6,157 nucleotides of DNA, taken from the NCBI GenBank assembly GCA_017473665.1, contig JAFUKK010000046.1:1-6157 (forward strand). The letters are read 5' to 3'. The stretch is from Lachnospiraceae bacterium. GTDB taxonomy: Bacteria; Bacillota; Clostridia; Lachnospirales; Lachnospiraceae. Below, in pieces: positions 1-6,008 of the stretch; the stretch's first letter is position 1; each line of letters begins with the position of its first letter. Under the pieces are notes generated by a model, which had not been told where the DNA came from, searched no databases, and saw nothing but the letters and a program-made list of their open reading frames with translations. The position numbers and the translations under genes were made by a program.

Positions 1-697
1 CAAACTCATCTGTCTCATCCTTGTCATAGCTTGCCTGAATACCACAAATACCACATGCTGCGGTGAGACCTTCCCCCTTGGTCATGGCATCATAAGCCAG
101 CTTCACTCTATCATAATTGTTATCTCTATCCATTGCATAATAACGGCCCATTACGGAAGCAATCTTACCTACACCGATTTCCTCCATCTTGGCAGCCAGC
201 TGCTGTGCAAACTCTTTACCACTTGCAGGAGGAGTATCACGACCATCTAAGAAGCAGTGTACATATACCTTCTCCAATCCGTTTCTCTTTGCCAGCTCTA
301 ACAAGCCGTATAAATGGGTATTGTGGCTGTGTACACCACCATCAGATAACAGACCCATGAAATGCAGGGCACTGTTATTCTTTTTACAGTTCTCCACTGC
401 CTTAAGCAGTGCAGGATTCTCAAAGAAGGTACCGTCCATAATCTCCTTGGTGATTCTGGTCAGTTCCTGATATACAATACGGCCGGCACCCATATTCAGG
501 TGGCCTACCTCGGAGTTACCCATCTGGCCATCAGGCAGACCTACTGCCATACCACTGGCATTACCTCTTACAAAGGGACACTCCTTCATTAATTTATCCA
601 TGACAGGGGTTGCACCCTGTACTACAGCATTACCTTCGGATTTTTCATTTAATCCGTAACCGTCTAAAATCATCAAAACTACCGGTTTCTTGCTCAT
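1..697 (-). CDS. gpmI: 2,3-bisphosphoglycerate-independent phosphoglycerate mutase, N-terminal part (runs off the left edge)
   Basis: Interconverts 3-phosphoglycerate and 2-phosphoglycerate in cytoplasmic glycolysis and gluconeogenesis, through a phosphoserine intermediate and two Mn2+ ions. The first 232 residues are present; the family is usually about 510. The start reads [15 protein letters not shown], giving metal ligand Asp12. [17 protein letters not shown] places the nucleophile at Ser62. Further family landmarks fall at the positions known from the Bacillus stearothermophilus enzyme: His123 in SDGGVHSH, Arg153-Asp154 in DGRDTPP, and Arg185 and Arg191 in GRYYAMDRD. The second half of the alkaline-phosphatase-like metal site lies beyond the window. 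The ATG at 697 is chosen because GAGGT (706-710) lies 8 bases upstream and the family N-terminus begins exactly there. No frame damage is visible. The gene is transcribed away from the metal exporter gene and has its own near-consensus promoter. Identification is very secure; Mn dependence is family knowledge. Confidence 0.97.
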   Translation of the reverse strand, partial: MSKKPVVLMILDGYGLNEKSEGNAVVQGATPVMDKLMKECPFVRGNASGMAVGLPDGQMGNSEVGHLNMGAGRIVYQELTRITKEIMDGTFFENPALLKAVENCKKNNSALHFMGLLSDGGVHSHNTHLYGLLELAKRNGLEKVYVHCFLDGRDTPPASGKEFAQQLAAKMEEIGVGKIASVMGRYYAMDRDNNYDRVKLAYDAMTKGEGLTAACGICGIQASYDKDETDEF

Positions 698-726
698 ATC
701 CTTTTACCTCGTTTCTCTATTATCTT

Positions 727-745
727 AAGCATAATACTTATGCTT
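727..745. repeat. Perfect inverted repeat in the gpmI leader
   Basis: AAGCATAA-TAC-TTATGCTT is a perfect 8-bp inverted repeat with a 3-base centre. It lies just downstream of the inferred gpmI transcription start (about 757) and about 30 bases before the start codon. It could be a repressor operator placed to block elongation, or a 5' stem-loop in the mRNA. No T-run follows it in the gpmI direction, so it is not a standard terminator. I do not recognise the regulator. Confidence 0.55.
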
Positions 746-763
746 GTTGCCATTCAGCTTAAA

Positions 764-792
764 ATTATACACGCAAAAGTATTTTGGTGCAA
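764..792 (-). promoter_or_regulatory. Sigma-A-type promoter for gpmI
   Basis: Reading the minus strand, TTGCAC (787-792) is followed after exactly 17 bases by TATAAT (764-769). This is four of six matches to the -35 consensus, a perfect -10 and the optimal spacer. Transcription would begin near 757, leaving a leader of about 60 bases before the gpmI ATG at 697. It is the best promoter match in the window, consistent with a highly expressed glycolytic gene. The start site itself is inferred. Confidence 0.8.
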
Positions 793-872
793 TAGTTAAG
801 TTCCCTATTTATCATGTGAAAATGCTTCAGATATGTTGCTATCATGCACATTTTATTTAATTTATCATATCT

Positions 873-906
873 TATAATTGTATTTTCCTTCTCAAGGAAT
901 TATTAT
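873..906 (+). promoter_or_regulatory. Candidate promoter(s) for the cation exporter gene
   Basis: Two options are visible. A perfect TATAAT at 873-878 has only a poor -35 (ATTTTA, 850-855) at 17 bases. The second is TTGTAT (878-883), 17 bases, then TATTAT (901-906), which would start transcription near 913 and leave a leader of roughly 38 bases. The second has the better-balanced pair and contains the TTCCTT/AAGGAA palindrome in its spacer. The region is very A+T-rich, so chance matches are likely. Confidence 0.4.
885..899. repeat. Inverted repeat upstream of the metal exporter gene, possible operator
   Basis: TTCCTT-CTC-AAGGAA is a perfect 6-bp inverted repeat with a 3-base centre. It sits almost exactly between a candidate -35 (TTGTAT, 878-883) and a candidate -10 (TATTAT, 901-906). 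The half-sites resemble those of the Bacillus MntR box (CCTT/AAGG), but that box lacks the extra 3-base centre. The MntR link is therefore only a suggestion. The palindrome is directly visible; its role as an operator is inferred. Confidence 0.4.
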
Positions 907-950
907 AGATAATAAGATTATGCTAATTTTCGTTTACCCTAAGGAGACCT

Positions 951-2117
951 ATGATTACATTACTAAGCAGATTATTTATGAAAAAAAATAAAGATATCCA
1001 TGATGCTGAGGTGCGCCGGTCCTACGGAGTCCTCTGTAGCTTTGTGGGTATTTTTTTCAACATTCTCTTATTTGGAGGAAAGTTTTTGGCGGGTACCCTA
1101 AGCGGCTCCATTGCAATTACTGCAGACGCCTTTAACAATCTGTCCGATGCAGGTTCTTCTGTTATTACCCTGCTGGGCTTTAAAATCGCATCCCAAAAGC
1201 CGGACCCGGATCATCCCTTCGGTCATGGACGTGTGGAATATATCTCCGGTCTGCTGGTATCCATGCTTATACTATTTATGGCCTATGAGTTACTAAAAAG
1301 CTCCATCGATAAAATTCTTCAGCCACAGACCTTGGAATGTTCGGCTATCATTGTGATTATTCTGATTGCATCCATTCTGGTAAAGTTATACATGACATAC
1401 TACAACCGCACCATCGGTAAAAAAATCAATTCCGCTGCTATGCTGGCCACTGCTACCGATAGTTTAAGTGACTGTGTGGCTACCACTGTGGTACTCATTG
1501 CCACCTTGATATCCCACCTCACCAATATTCAGATCGATGGCTATTGCGGCCTGCTGGTGGCACTGTTTATCTGCTTTGCGGGAATCAACGCCGCCAAAGA
1601 AACCATCAATCCCCTGCTTGGCCAGGCTCCCGACCCGGAATTTGTCCAAGCTATCACCAATATCGTTATGGCCAACGAGGGGGTCATAGGCATCCATGAT
1701 TTAATCGTACATAATTACGGTCCCGGCCGTGTTTTGATTTCGCTCCATGCAGAAGTACCTGCCGACGGCGATATTCTATCCCTACACGATATGATTGATA
1801 TGATTGAACACGAGCTCAAAAATACCCTGCATTGCAGTGCTGTCATCCACATGGATCCGGTATGCGTGGATGATGCAGAGACCGCTGAACTCAAATCCTT
1901 TATGCAGAAGCTGATTATGGACATTGATGAGCGATTGACCCTACACGATTTCCGCATAGTAAAAGGCCCTACCCACACCAATTTAATCTTTGATGTGGTA
2001 GTGCCTTACAAGTTCTCCTATACAGATGCGCAGCTGACCCAGATGATCCAGAGCACTCTGTCTGCCACTCATCCCAATCACTTCGTGGTCATTGATGTAG
2101 ACAGAAGCTTCACTTAG
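951..2117 (+). CDS. Cation diffusion facilitator (CDF) transporter, probable Mn2+ exporter
   Basis: A 388-residue inner-membrane metal/proton antiporter that exports divalent cations. Six membrane segments are visible at roughly 27-49, 52-76, 98-115, 131-151, 162-188 and 197-215. The conserved CDF motif HPFGHGRVEY is at 88-97. Aligning NLSDAGSS with the YiiP helix-2 site gives Asn62 and Asp66; helix 5 (TDSLSD) supplies Asp170 and Asp174. Zn2+ exporters use His or Asp with His-Asp at these places, whereas N-D-D-D is described for the streptococcal Mn2+ exporter MntE, so Mn2+ is the inferred substrate. The cytoplasmic ZT-dimer domain (about 232-303) is followed by a second, similar module (about 314-384), making the protein longer than the usual 300 residues. 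The ATG at 951 has AAGGAG four bases upstream; Met10 has no comparable site. The gene is divergent from gpmI and convergent with the thiamine pyrophosphokinase gene. Family assignment is secure; metal specificity is inferred. Confidence 0.92.
   Translation: MITLLSRLFMKKNKDIHDAEVRRSYGVLCSFVGIFFNILLFGGKFLAGTLSGSIAITADAFNNLSDAGSSVITLLGFKIASQKPDPDHPFGHGRVEYISGLLVSMLILFMAYELLKSSIDKILQPQTLECSAIIVIILIASILVKLYMTYYNRTIGKKINSAAMLATATDSLSDCVATTVVLIATLISHLTNIQIDGYCGLLVALFICFAGINAAKETINPLLGQAPDPEFVQAITNIVMANEGVIGIHDLIVHNYGPGRVLISLHAEVPADGDILSLHDMIDMIEHELKNTLHCSAVIHMDPVCVDDAETAELKSFMQKLIMDIDERLTLHDFRIVKGPTHTNLIFDVVVPYKFSYTDAQLTQMIQSTLSATHPNHFVVIDVDRSFT
2114..2117. other. Four-base overlap of convergent stop codons
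   Basis: The bases TTAG hold both the TAG stop of the CDF gene (2115-2117, plus) and the TAA stop of thiN (2114-2116, minus). There is no space between the genes for a separate terminator. The nearest hairpin is TCACCGT-CTTCT-ACGGTGA (2139-2157), inside thiN, and it lacks a T-run, so it is a weak terminator candidate for the CDF transcript. Confidence 0.95.
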
Positions 2118-2758
2118 TACTGGAGAATGCACACCACTTCACCGTCTTCTACGGTGATGGAAGCTTCCTTTCCGATAAATTCATTACTGATTCCTCTGGG
2201 GTAATCGGTAGTCATAGTATAGCCGTCCAGCTCATACTTCATGTTCTCAATGGTTACTCCTTTTGCTTCTCTGCCAAGAGCAAACAAAGACAAATACCCG
2301 TCCATCTGCTCCCGGAAACTGACCTTCTCATTACAGATCACCAAAATCATTCCGTTTCCATCAATTAAATATCCGGTGGCTCCATTGCGTTTCAGAAACA
2401 GCAGACACTGGATATTGGCCAGGGTATGGTCCAACCTCCCCCCTGTACCGGCATAAATATGAAAGGTATCATACCCCTTCTCCAGCCCCAGCCGGAGAGC
2501 AGCCAACATATCCGTATCATCCTTTTCCGGCCGAAGCTCTATAATGCGGTCAGGAATCTCCTGTTTCAATTGCCTGATGGCCTCCCGTTCCTGTTCGTTC
2601 ACGGAATCAAAATCTCCCAGAATCAAATCCGGCTCAAGCCCTAACACACCACAATAACTGAGACCACCATCCACTGCAATAATATAGTCTTCTTCTCCCA
2701 CCGGGAAATCACCTATGGTCAAGTCTCCGGCCCCTATGATAATACATTTTCCGTTCAT
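2114..2758 (-). CDS. thiN: Thiamine pyrophosphokinase
   Basis: A cytoplasmic enzyme that transfers pyrophosphate from ATP to thiamine, giving thiamine diphosphate (TPP). At 214 residues the length is normal for the family. The catalytic N-terminal domain carries AVDGGLSY (Asp30), DLILGDFDS (44-52), KDDTD (79-83) and GTGGRLDHTLAN (104-115), the acidic and glycine-rich motifs that bind Mg2+, ATP and the pyrophosphate. The C-terminal beta domain that binds thiamine contains the conserved RGISNEF near 188-194. The start at 2758 is supported by GAAGGAG five bases upstream. In many Firmicutes thiN follows rsgA and rpe; here it stands alone, divergent from the DUF45 gene. Its stop codon overlaps that of the CDF gene. 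No TPP riboswitch is visible in its leader, which fits an enzyme that salvages thiamine rather than making it. Identification is very secure. Confidence 0.96.
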   Translation of the reverse strand: MNGKCIIIGAGDLTIGDFPVGEEDYIIAVDGGLSYCGVLGLEPDLILGDFDSVNEQEREAIRQLKQEIPDRIIELRPEKDDTDMLAALRLGLEKGYDTFHIYAGTGGRLDHTLANIQCLLFLKRNGATGYLIDGNGMILVICNEKVSFREQMDGYLSLFALGREAKGVTIENMKYELDGYTMTTDYPRGISNEFIGKEASITVEDGEVVCILQY

Positions 2759-2822
2759 ACTAACTCCTTCAAACAGACTTTCTCTTCAAAAACGCCCATT
2801 CTTCTATTATTTCTACAGCATA

Positions 2823-2845
2823 AACCGCTTTTATTTTGCGGCTTC
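2823..2845 (-). repeat. Stem-loop at the 5' end of the thiN transcript
   Basis: On the minus strand AAGCCGC and GCGGTTT flank a nine-base A-rich loop, forming a 7-bp stem with one G-T wobble. It begins near the expected start of transcription from the minus-strand promoter at 2850-2879. It could protect the 5' end of the mRNA. No T-run follows it, and it does not contain TPP-riboswitch motifs. Confidence 0.4.
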
Positions 2846-2857
2846 TCTTATTATAAT
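2829..2857 (+). promoter_or_regulatory. Candidate promoter for the DUF45 gene
   Basis: TATAAT at 2852-2857 is a perfect -10 on the plus strand, with a weak -35 (TTTTAT, 2829-2834) at 17 bases. The predicted start near 2864 leaves a leader of about 40 bases. Another TATAAT-like string at 2885-2890 is too close to the ribosome binding site to serve. The perfect 10-bp palindrome ATACATGTAT (2856-2865) overlaps the inferred start and could be a regulator site. Confidence 0.4.
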
Positions 2858-2879
2858 ACATGTATAAGTATATTTCCAA
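2850..2879 (-). promoter_or_regulatory. Candidate promoter for thiN
   Basis: Reading the minus strand, TTGGAA (2874-2879) is followed after 18 bases by TATAAT (2850-2855). This gives a perfect -10 and a four-of-six -35. Transcription would start near 2843, leaving a leader of about 85 bases. The -10 overlaps the plus-strand -10 of the divergent gene. Confidence 0.5.
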
Positions 2880-2904
2880 GATATTATAATATGGGAGGCT
2901 TCCA

Positions 2905-3399
2905 ATGTCCATAGATTATCCTACAGGTGTACACACATGTTGTCCGGCATCCTCTGTTATCTATTTAACCGAGGCCGAGACCAAGCGTCTACAAGTACTG
3001 GAGCGGCGTTACAGAGAAAAAGCCCGGCTACAAATCACTACCCGGGTCCAATACTATATCGCACAAATGCAACAGATGCACATAGAAGGTATCTGTACCT
3101 CCTTTTCCACCCTATCTATTCGGGACCAAAAAAGCCGTTGGGGCAGTTGCTCCTCCAGGGGTACCCTGTCATTTAATTACCGGTTGATTTTTGCACCCTC
3201 CAGAGTACTGGACTATGTGGTAGTCCATGAGCTTTGCCATCTGACCCATATGAATCACTCCAAAGATTTCTGGAGTCTGGTAGCCCGGGTGATGCCTGAT
3301 TACAAACAACAGAAACACTGGCTCCGAGATCACGGACAAGAACTAAATCTGCCGGAATATTTACGCCGCCAGGGTATAGACATTACTTTGGATGAATAA
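2905..3399 (+). CDS. YgjP/DUF45 (SprT-like) metal-dependent hydrolase domain protein
   Basis: A 164-residue cytoplasmic protein of the YgjP/DUF45 (M48-like, SprT-related) zincin family. The active-site helix reads VVHELCHLTHMNHSKDFW. His108, Glu109 and His112 form HExxH, and His118 in the following NHS motif is the likely third zinc ligand. Just before it are RWGSCSSRGTLSFNYRL (78-94) and the helix leading to HELCH, both hallmarks of the family; the tail YKQQKHWLRDHG also fits. Many members are about 230 residues with an N-terminal beta region; here that region is missing and the protein starts shortly before the helix at about 23-58. This is not truncation by a missed start: a TAA lies in frame at 2887-2889, and the ATG at 2905 has GGGAGG six bases upstream. 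There is no signal peptide. The natural substrate is not established for this subgroup. Family assignment is secure; biological role unknown. Confidence 0.93.
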   Translation: MSIDYPTGVHTCCPASSVIYLTEAETKRLQVLERRYREKARLQITTRVQYYIAQMQQMHIEGICTSFSTLSIRDQKSRWGSCSSRGTLSFNYRLIFAPSRVLDYVVVHELCHLTHMNHSKDFWSLVARVMPDYKQQKHWLRDHGQELNLPEYLRRQGIDITLDE

Positions 3400-3431
3400 A
3401 TTTTCCAACCTCTGCATCATCCGAAAATCAT

Positions 3432-3463
3432 CAAAGGGATACCCCATGAGGGGTATCCCTTTG
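3432..3463. terminator. Strong hairpin terminator between convergent genes
   Basis: A perfect 14-bp stem (3432-3445 with 3450-3463) encloses the four-base loop ATGA. Its core is GGGATACCCC paired with GGGGTATCCC. On the plus strand it is followed by CTTTTGTT, a T-rich tail suited to ending the DUF45 transcript. On the minus strand the downstream bases are less T-rich, but the same stem lies just past the stop of the lipoprotein gene, so it probably serves both genes. Confidence 0.88.
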
Positions 3464-3485
3464 CTTTTGTTATAGTATGTTTTTA

Positions 3486-6008
3486 CTATCTGTTTTCATC
3501 CACAAAAAGCTGTGCACGGCTCTGGATAATGGTTGCTACCTCCTGGGCAGTTTTCTGTCCGCTAAAGAATGCAGCCGCATCCTCTGTTACAATCTTTTGT
3601 ACATCCTGATTATAGTAACCTGCCGTATTTACAGACTTCACAAATGACATCAGTTCATCCAACTGTTCTTGACTCAAAGGAGGAATCACAATTTCTTCTC
3701 CATTCACATACATGGTATTGTCATATTCCTGTTTTTCCCCGTTTTCATCCAACCAATAAGGTCTTGCCATTGCCTCCTTGGCCTTCTCATCCAACACAGA
3801 TTCCATTACCGGCAGATACCATTCCAAATTCTCCTGCTTTTCCTTGGTCATATATTGACGCAGGAAATTCCATGCACCATCGATATTGCCACTCTTAGCG
3901 GAAATAGCGTAGGACTCACCGGAATACAGTACAGATTTGGAACCTTCTATCAAAGGGAATCCGGTATAATTGGCCTTACCGCCAAATAATCCGTTCAAAG
4001 TATAGCTGATATGCTGGAAATTGGTGATTGCAAAATCTCCCAACAACACTCTACCACTCATATACTGAGTCTGATAATCAAACTGTTCTTCCTCATCATA
4101 TACATACTCTGCCGGCAACGTCTTGGCAAACTCCAACAAACTGATAAATTCAGGAGAATCAAAATTACAAGTCCCGGTGGTGGGGTCCACAAAATCTCTT
4201 CCACAATAGTTGAAGATATAATACATAAAATTCTCCTGGGTAATATACTGGAAGATACTGCTTCCTTCCTTCTGGGAGGCAATCTGTTGCAATTCACTGA
4301 TGCTTAAGGAATCCTTATCCCCTACAATATCCTTATGACTTAAGAATGTCTGCACATAAAAGCTGGGAAGTACCTGATACAGCTTACCATCCAGGGAATA
4401 TGCATCGAATACGTTGGTCAGGTATTTCTCCTTACTTAGTTCCTCATCCTTTGCCATCAACTCACCGATATCTACCAGTAATCCCTTGGTCGCATACGCA
4501 CTGATATCAAAATCATTATTCAGATACAGCATATCCGGCATATTACCGGTAACAATATCATTATTCAGCTTTGTACGTCCTGCCATATAATCCTCATTGG
4601 TATTATACTGGCTGTAATCTTTTAAAATAATCTTATATTCGGTATTTGTCTTATTAAATTCGATAATATCAGTCTTTACCTGGGAGGAAATATACCAGCC
4701 GCCCATGGTCATTACCTGCTTATCAGGCACGTCCTCGGGAGCCACTTTTGTAAATATGCCGGTATAGGTCTTACTCCAATCCTCTCCCTGATATACCCCA
4801 AGAAAATGCTCCTCATCCAAAATGGTAATATTACTCATATAATTAACCATAATATCAGAATTCACATAGTCCATAATCTTTGCAGGTTCTGCATCCCCCA
4901 TATTATAGGACCATACACCCTGGGTATTACAGTATACAATATCCGTATCTTTGCCGGGTAACAATCTATCAAAGCCCTGCTGGGTCATAGTGCTGGGTAA
5001 CATCTGTCCCTCAGACATCACATCCGTTGCCAGGTCATAAGTAGCCATGTACAGATTCATCCATTCCTCATCATAATAGGTAATCAGGAATTTACCATCC
5101 TTACCTGCTACCATATCATTCATATTGGATATCTTGGATGTATCCAGCTTCATGGGCTGCTTTTCACCCAAGGTACCATCTGCACTGATTTGCATTTTCG
5201 TACGGGAGCCGTCATTTTCAGAGAAAATCGCATACAAGGAACCGTCTTGCAGAGGTACCAGCTCATTCAACCAGCTTTCGTTTGCACCGTCCGATGTGGA
5301 GCTAATCTCATTCTTCCACTGCAATTTACCCTCTAAATCCCAGCATACCAAAGAGCTTTTACTCTCATACACATAATTATTAGGGTCACCGTAATTCTCA
5401 TAGTTGTAATACTCTACTCCATAAAGCTTACCCACAGAAGAAAATTTATAGTTGCCATAATAGGTATTCTCAAAAAAACCGGGATCTACCCACATCTCAC
5501 CATCTGCCGGTACTTCAATGGCCACTTCCATATCTACCTCAGGAAGTGCTACAGCGGCATCCAACTGTACTTCTGCAGTTCTGGGCATAGGCAGGGGAAC
5601 CGCTCCATCATTGCCTGTATTTCCACTATTTCCTTCATTATCGCCATCTTCCTGGTCCGGGCGCTTATAAGGCTCAGGTAATTCTAACTCAATCTTCTTA
5701 GCATCCGAGCCGTCCATGTTCATGGAAATCAATACAGTCTCTGTCTCTCCGCCTTCATTGTAATGATATACATTGGCTATAAAATACAACTTGTCGTCAA
5801 TACACACACTGCTCTGTACATTTATTTCATCTCCGGATACCGGAAGTTCCAATTCCTGCATGCGATATACATTCTGCTTAGCCAACAGATTATTTTCCTG
5901 TTGCTGCGCATCATTTCCCGGCTTTTTGCCACAGGAACAAAGTCCCAATGCCATAGCCAGACTTAAGGTGAGTGCCAGAACTTTACTCATCCATTTCTTT
6001 TTCATCAT
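3486..6008 (-). CDS. Large lipoprotein: propeller-like N-terminal half plus family-1 extracellular solute-binding domain
   Basis: A predicted surface lipoprotein of 840 residues, likely the substrate receptor of an ABC importer. The signal peptide has a Lys-rich start, a hydrophobic core and lipobox LCSC with the lipidated Cys at 26. Residues of about 45-425 show repeated short strands ending in patterns such as KLYFIA, SLYAIF, KFLITY and DIVYCN, suggesting a beta-propeller. An acidic, Gly/Asn-rich stretch interrupts it at about 116-137. From about 430 the protein is a classic solute-binding domain: KLNNDIVTGNMPDMLYL, YATKGLLVDIGEL, YMSGRVLLGDFAI, TGFPLIEG, SYAISAKSGNIDGAWNFL, and the terminal FFSGQKTAQEVATIIQSR. 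Usual family length is 400-450. ATG 6008 is chosen because GGAGG lies six bases upstream; a TTG at 6023 would precede the ribosome binding site, and the ATG at 6005 is the other option. The reading frame overlaps the upstream gene by 26 bases. The ligand cannot be read from the sequence; sugar is the family default. Confidence 0.88.
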   Translation of the reverse strand: MMKKKWMSKVLALTLSLAMALGLCSCGKKPGNDAQQQENNLLAKQNVYRMQELELPVSGDEINVQSSVCIDDKLYFIANVYHYNEGGETETVLISMNMDGSDAKKIELELPEPYKRPDQEDGDNEGNSGNTGNDGAVPLPMPRTAEVQLDAAVALPEVDMEVAIEVPADGEMWVDPGFFENTYYGNYKFSSVGKLYGVEYYNYENYGDPNNYVYESKSSLVCWDLEGKLQWKNEISSTSDGANESWLNELVPLQDGSLYAIFSENDGSRTKMQISADGTLGEKQPMKLDTSKISNMNDMVAGKDGKFLITYYDEEWMNLYMATYDLATDVMSEGQMLPSTMTQQGFDRLLPGKDTDIVYCNTQGVWSYNMGDAEPAKIMDYVNSDIMVNYMSNITILDEEHFLGVYQGEDWSKTYTGIFTKVAPEDVPDKQVMTMGGWYISSQVKTDIIEFNKTNTEYKIILKDYSQYNTNEDYMAGRTKLNNDIVTGNMPDMLYLNNDFDISAYATKGLLVDIGELMAKDEELSKEKYLTNVFDAYSLDGKLYQVLPSFYVQTFLSHKDIVGDKDSLSISELQQIASQKEGSSIFQYITQENFMYYIFNYCGRDFVDPTTGTCNFDSPEFISLLEFAKTLPAEYVYDEEEQFDYQTQYMSGRVLLGDFAITNFQHISYTLNGLFGGKANYTGFPLIEGSKSVLYSGESYAISAKSGNIDGAWNFLRQYMTKEKQENLEWYLPVMESVLDEKAKEAMARPYWLDENGEKQEYDNTMYVNGEEIVIPPLSQEQLDELMSFVKSVNTAGYYNQDVQKIVTEDAAAFFSGQKTAQEVATIIQSRAQLFVDENR

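Larger units (their letters stand above)
698..950. other. Divergent intergenic region between gpmI and the CDF gene
   Basis: This A+T-rich stretch of 253 bases is the longest gap in the window. It holds the gpmI promoter, the gpmI leader palindrome, the candidate CDF promoters and the TTCCTT/AAGGAA palindrome. I searched it for a yybP-ykoY (Mn2+) riboswitch ahead of the CDF gene and saw neither its GC-rich stems nor enough room after the better promoter candidate. No small gene with a convincing start is visible. Confidence 0.7.

Noticed and set aside
133..592. Three plus-strand frames opposite gpmI
   Set aside because: The minus strand encodes an unmistakable GpmI with active-site residues in register, so these are shadows.
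903..930. Fur-box-like string GATAATAAGATTATG ahead of the CDF gene
   Set aside because: Comparison with the 19-bp Fur consensus gives only about half of the positions matching, no better than expected in A+T-rich DNA.
698..950. yybP-ykoY (Mn2+) riboswitch upstream of the CDF gene
   Set aside because: Considered because the gene looks like a Mn2+ exporter, but the region is A+T-rich and lacks the conserved GC-rich stems and loops. The leader from the better promoter candidate would be only about 38 bases.
2139..2168. Hairpin TCACCGT/ACGGTGA and adjacent GGAAGCTTCC as a terminator for the CDF gene
   Set aside because: Both lie inside the thiN coding region and lack a following T-run. They are noted only as weak possibilities.
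2759..2850. TPP riboswitch upstream of thiN
   Set aside because: The CTGAGA-type conserved thi-box elements are not present. Only a short 7-bp stem-loop is seen.
3669..3989. Plus-strand frames antisense to the lipoprotein gene
   Set aside because: They are His-, Phe- and Ile-rich translations typical of antisense reading, with no family resemblance.
4058..4297. Minus-strand frame of 79 codons inside the lipoprotein gene
   Set aside because: It is a shadow of the lipoprotein gene in another frame, with no recognisable motif and no separate ribosome binding site. The lipoprotein frame carries clear family motifs here.
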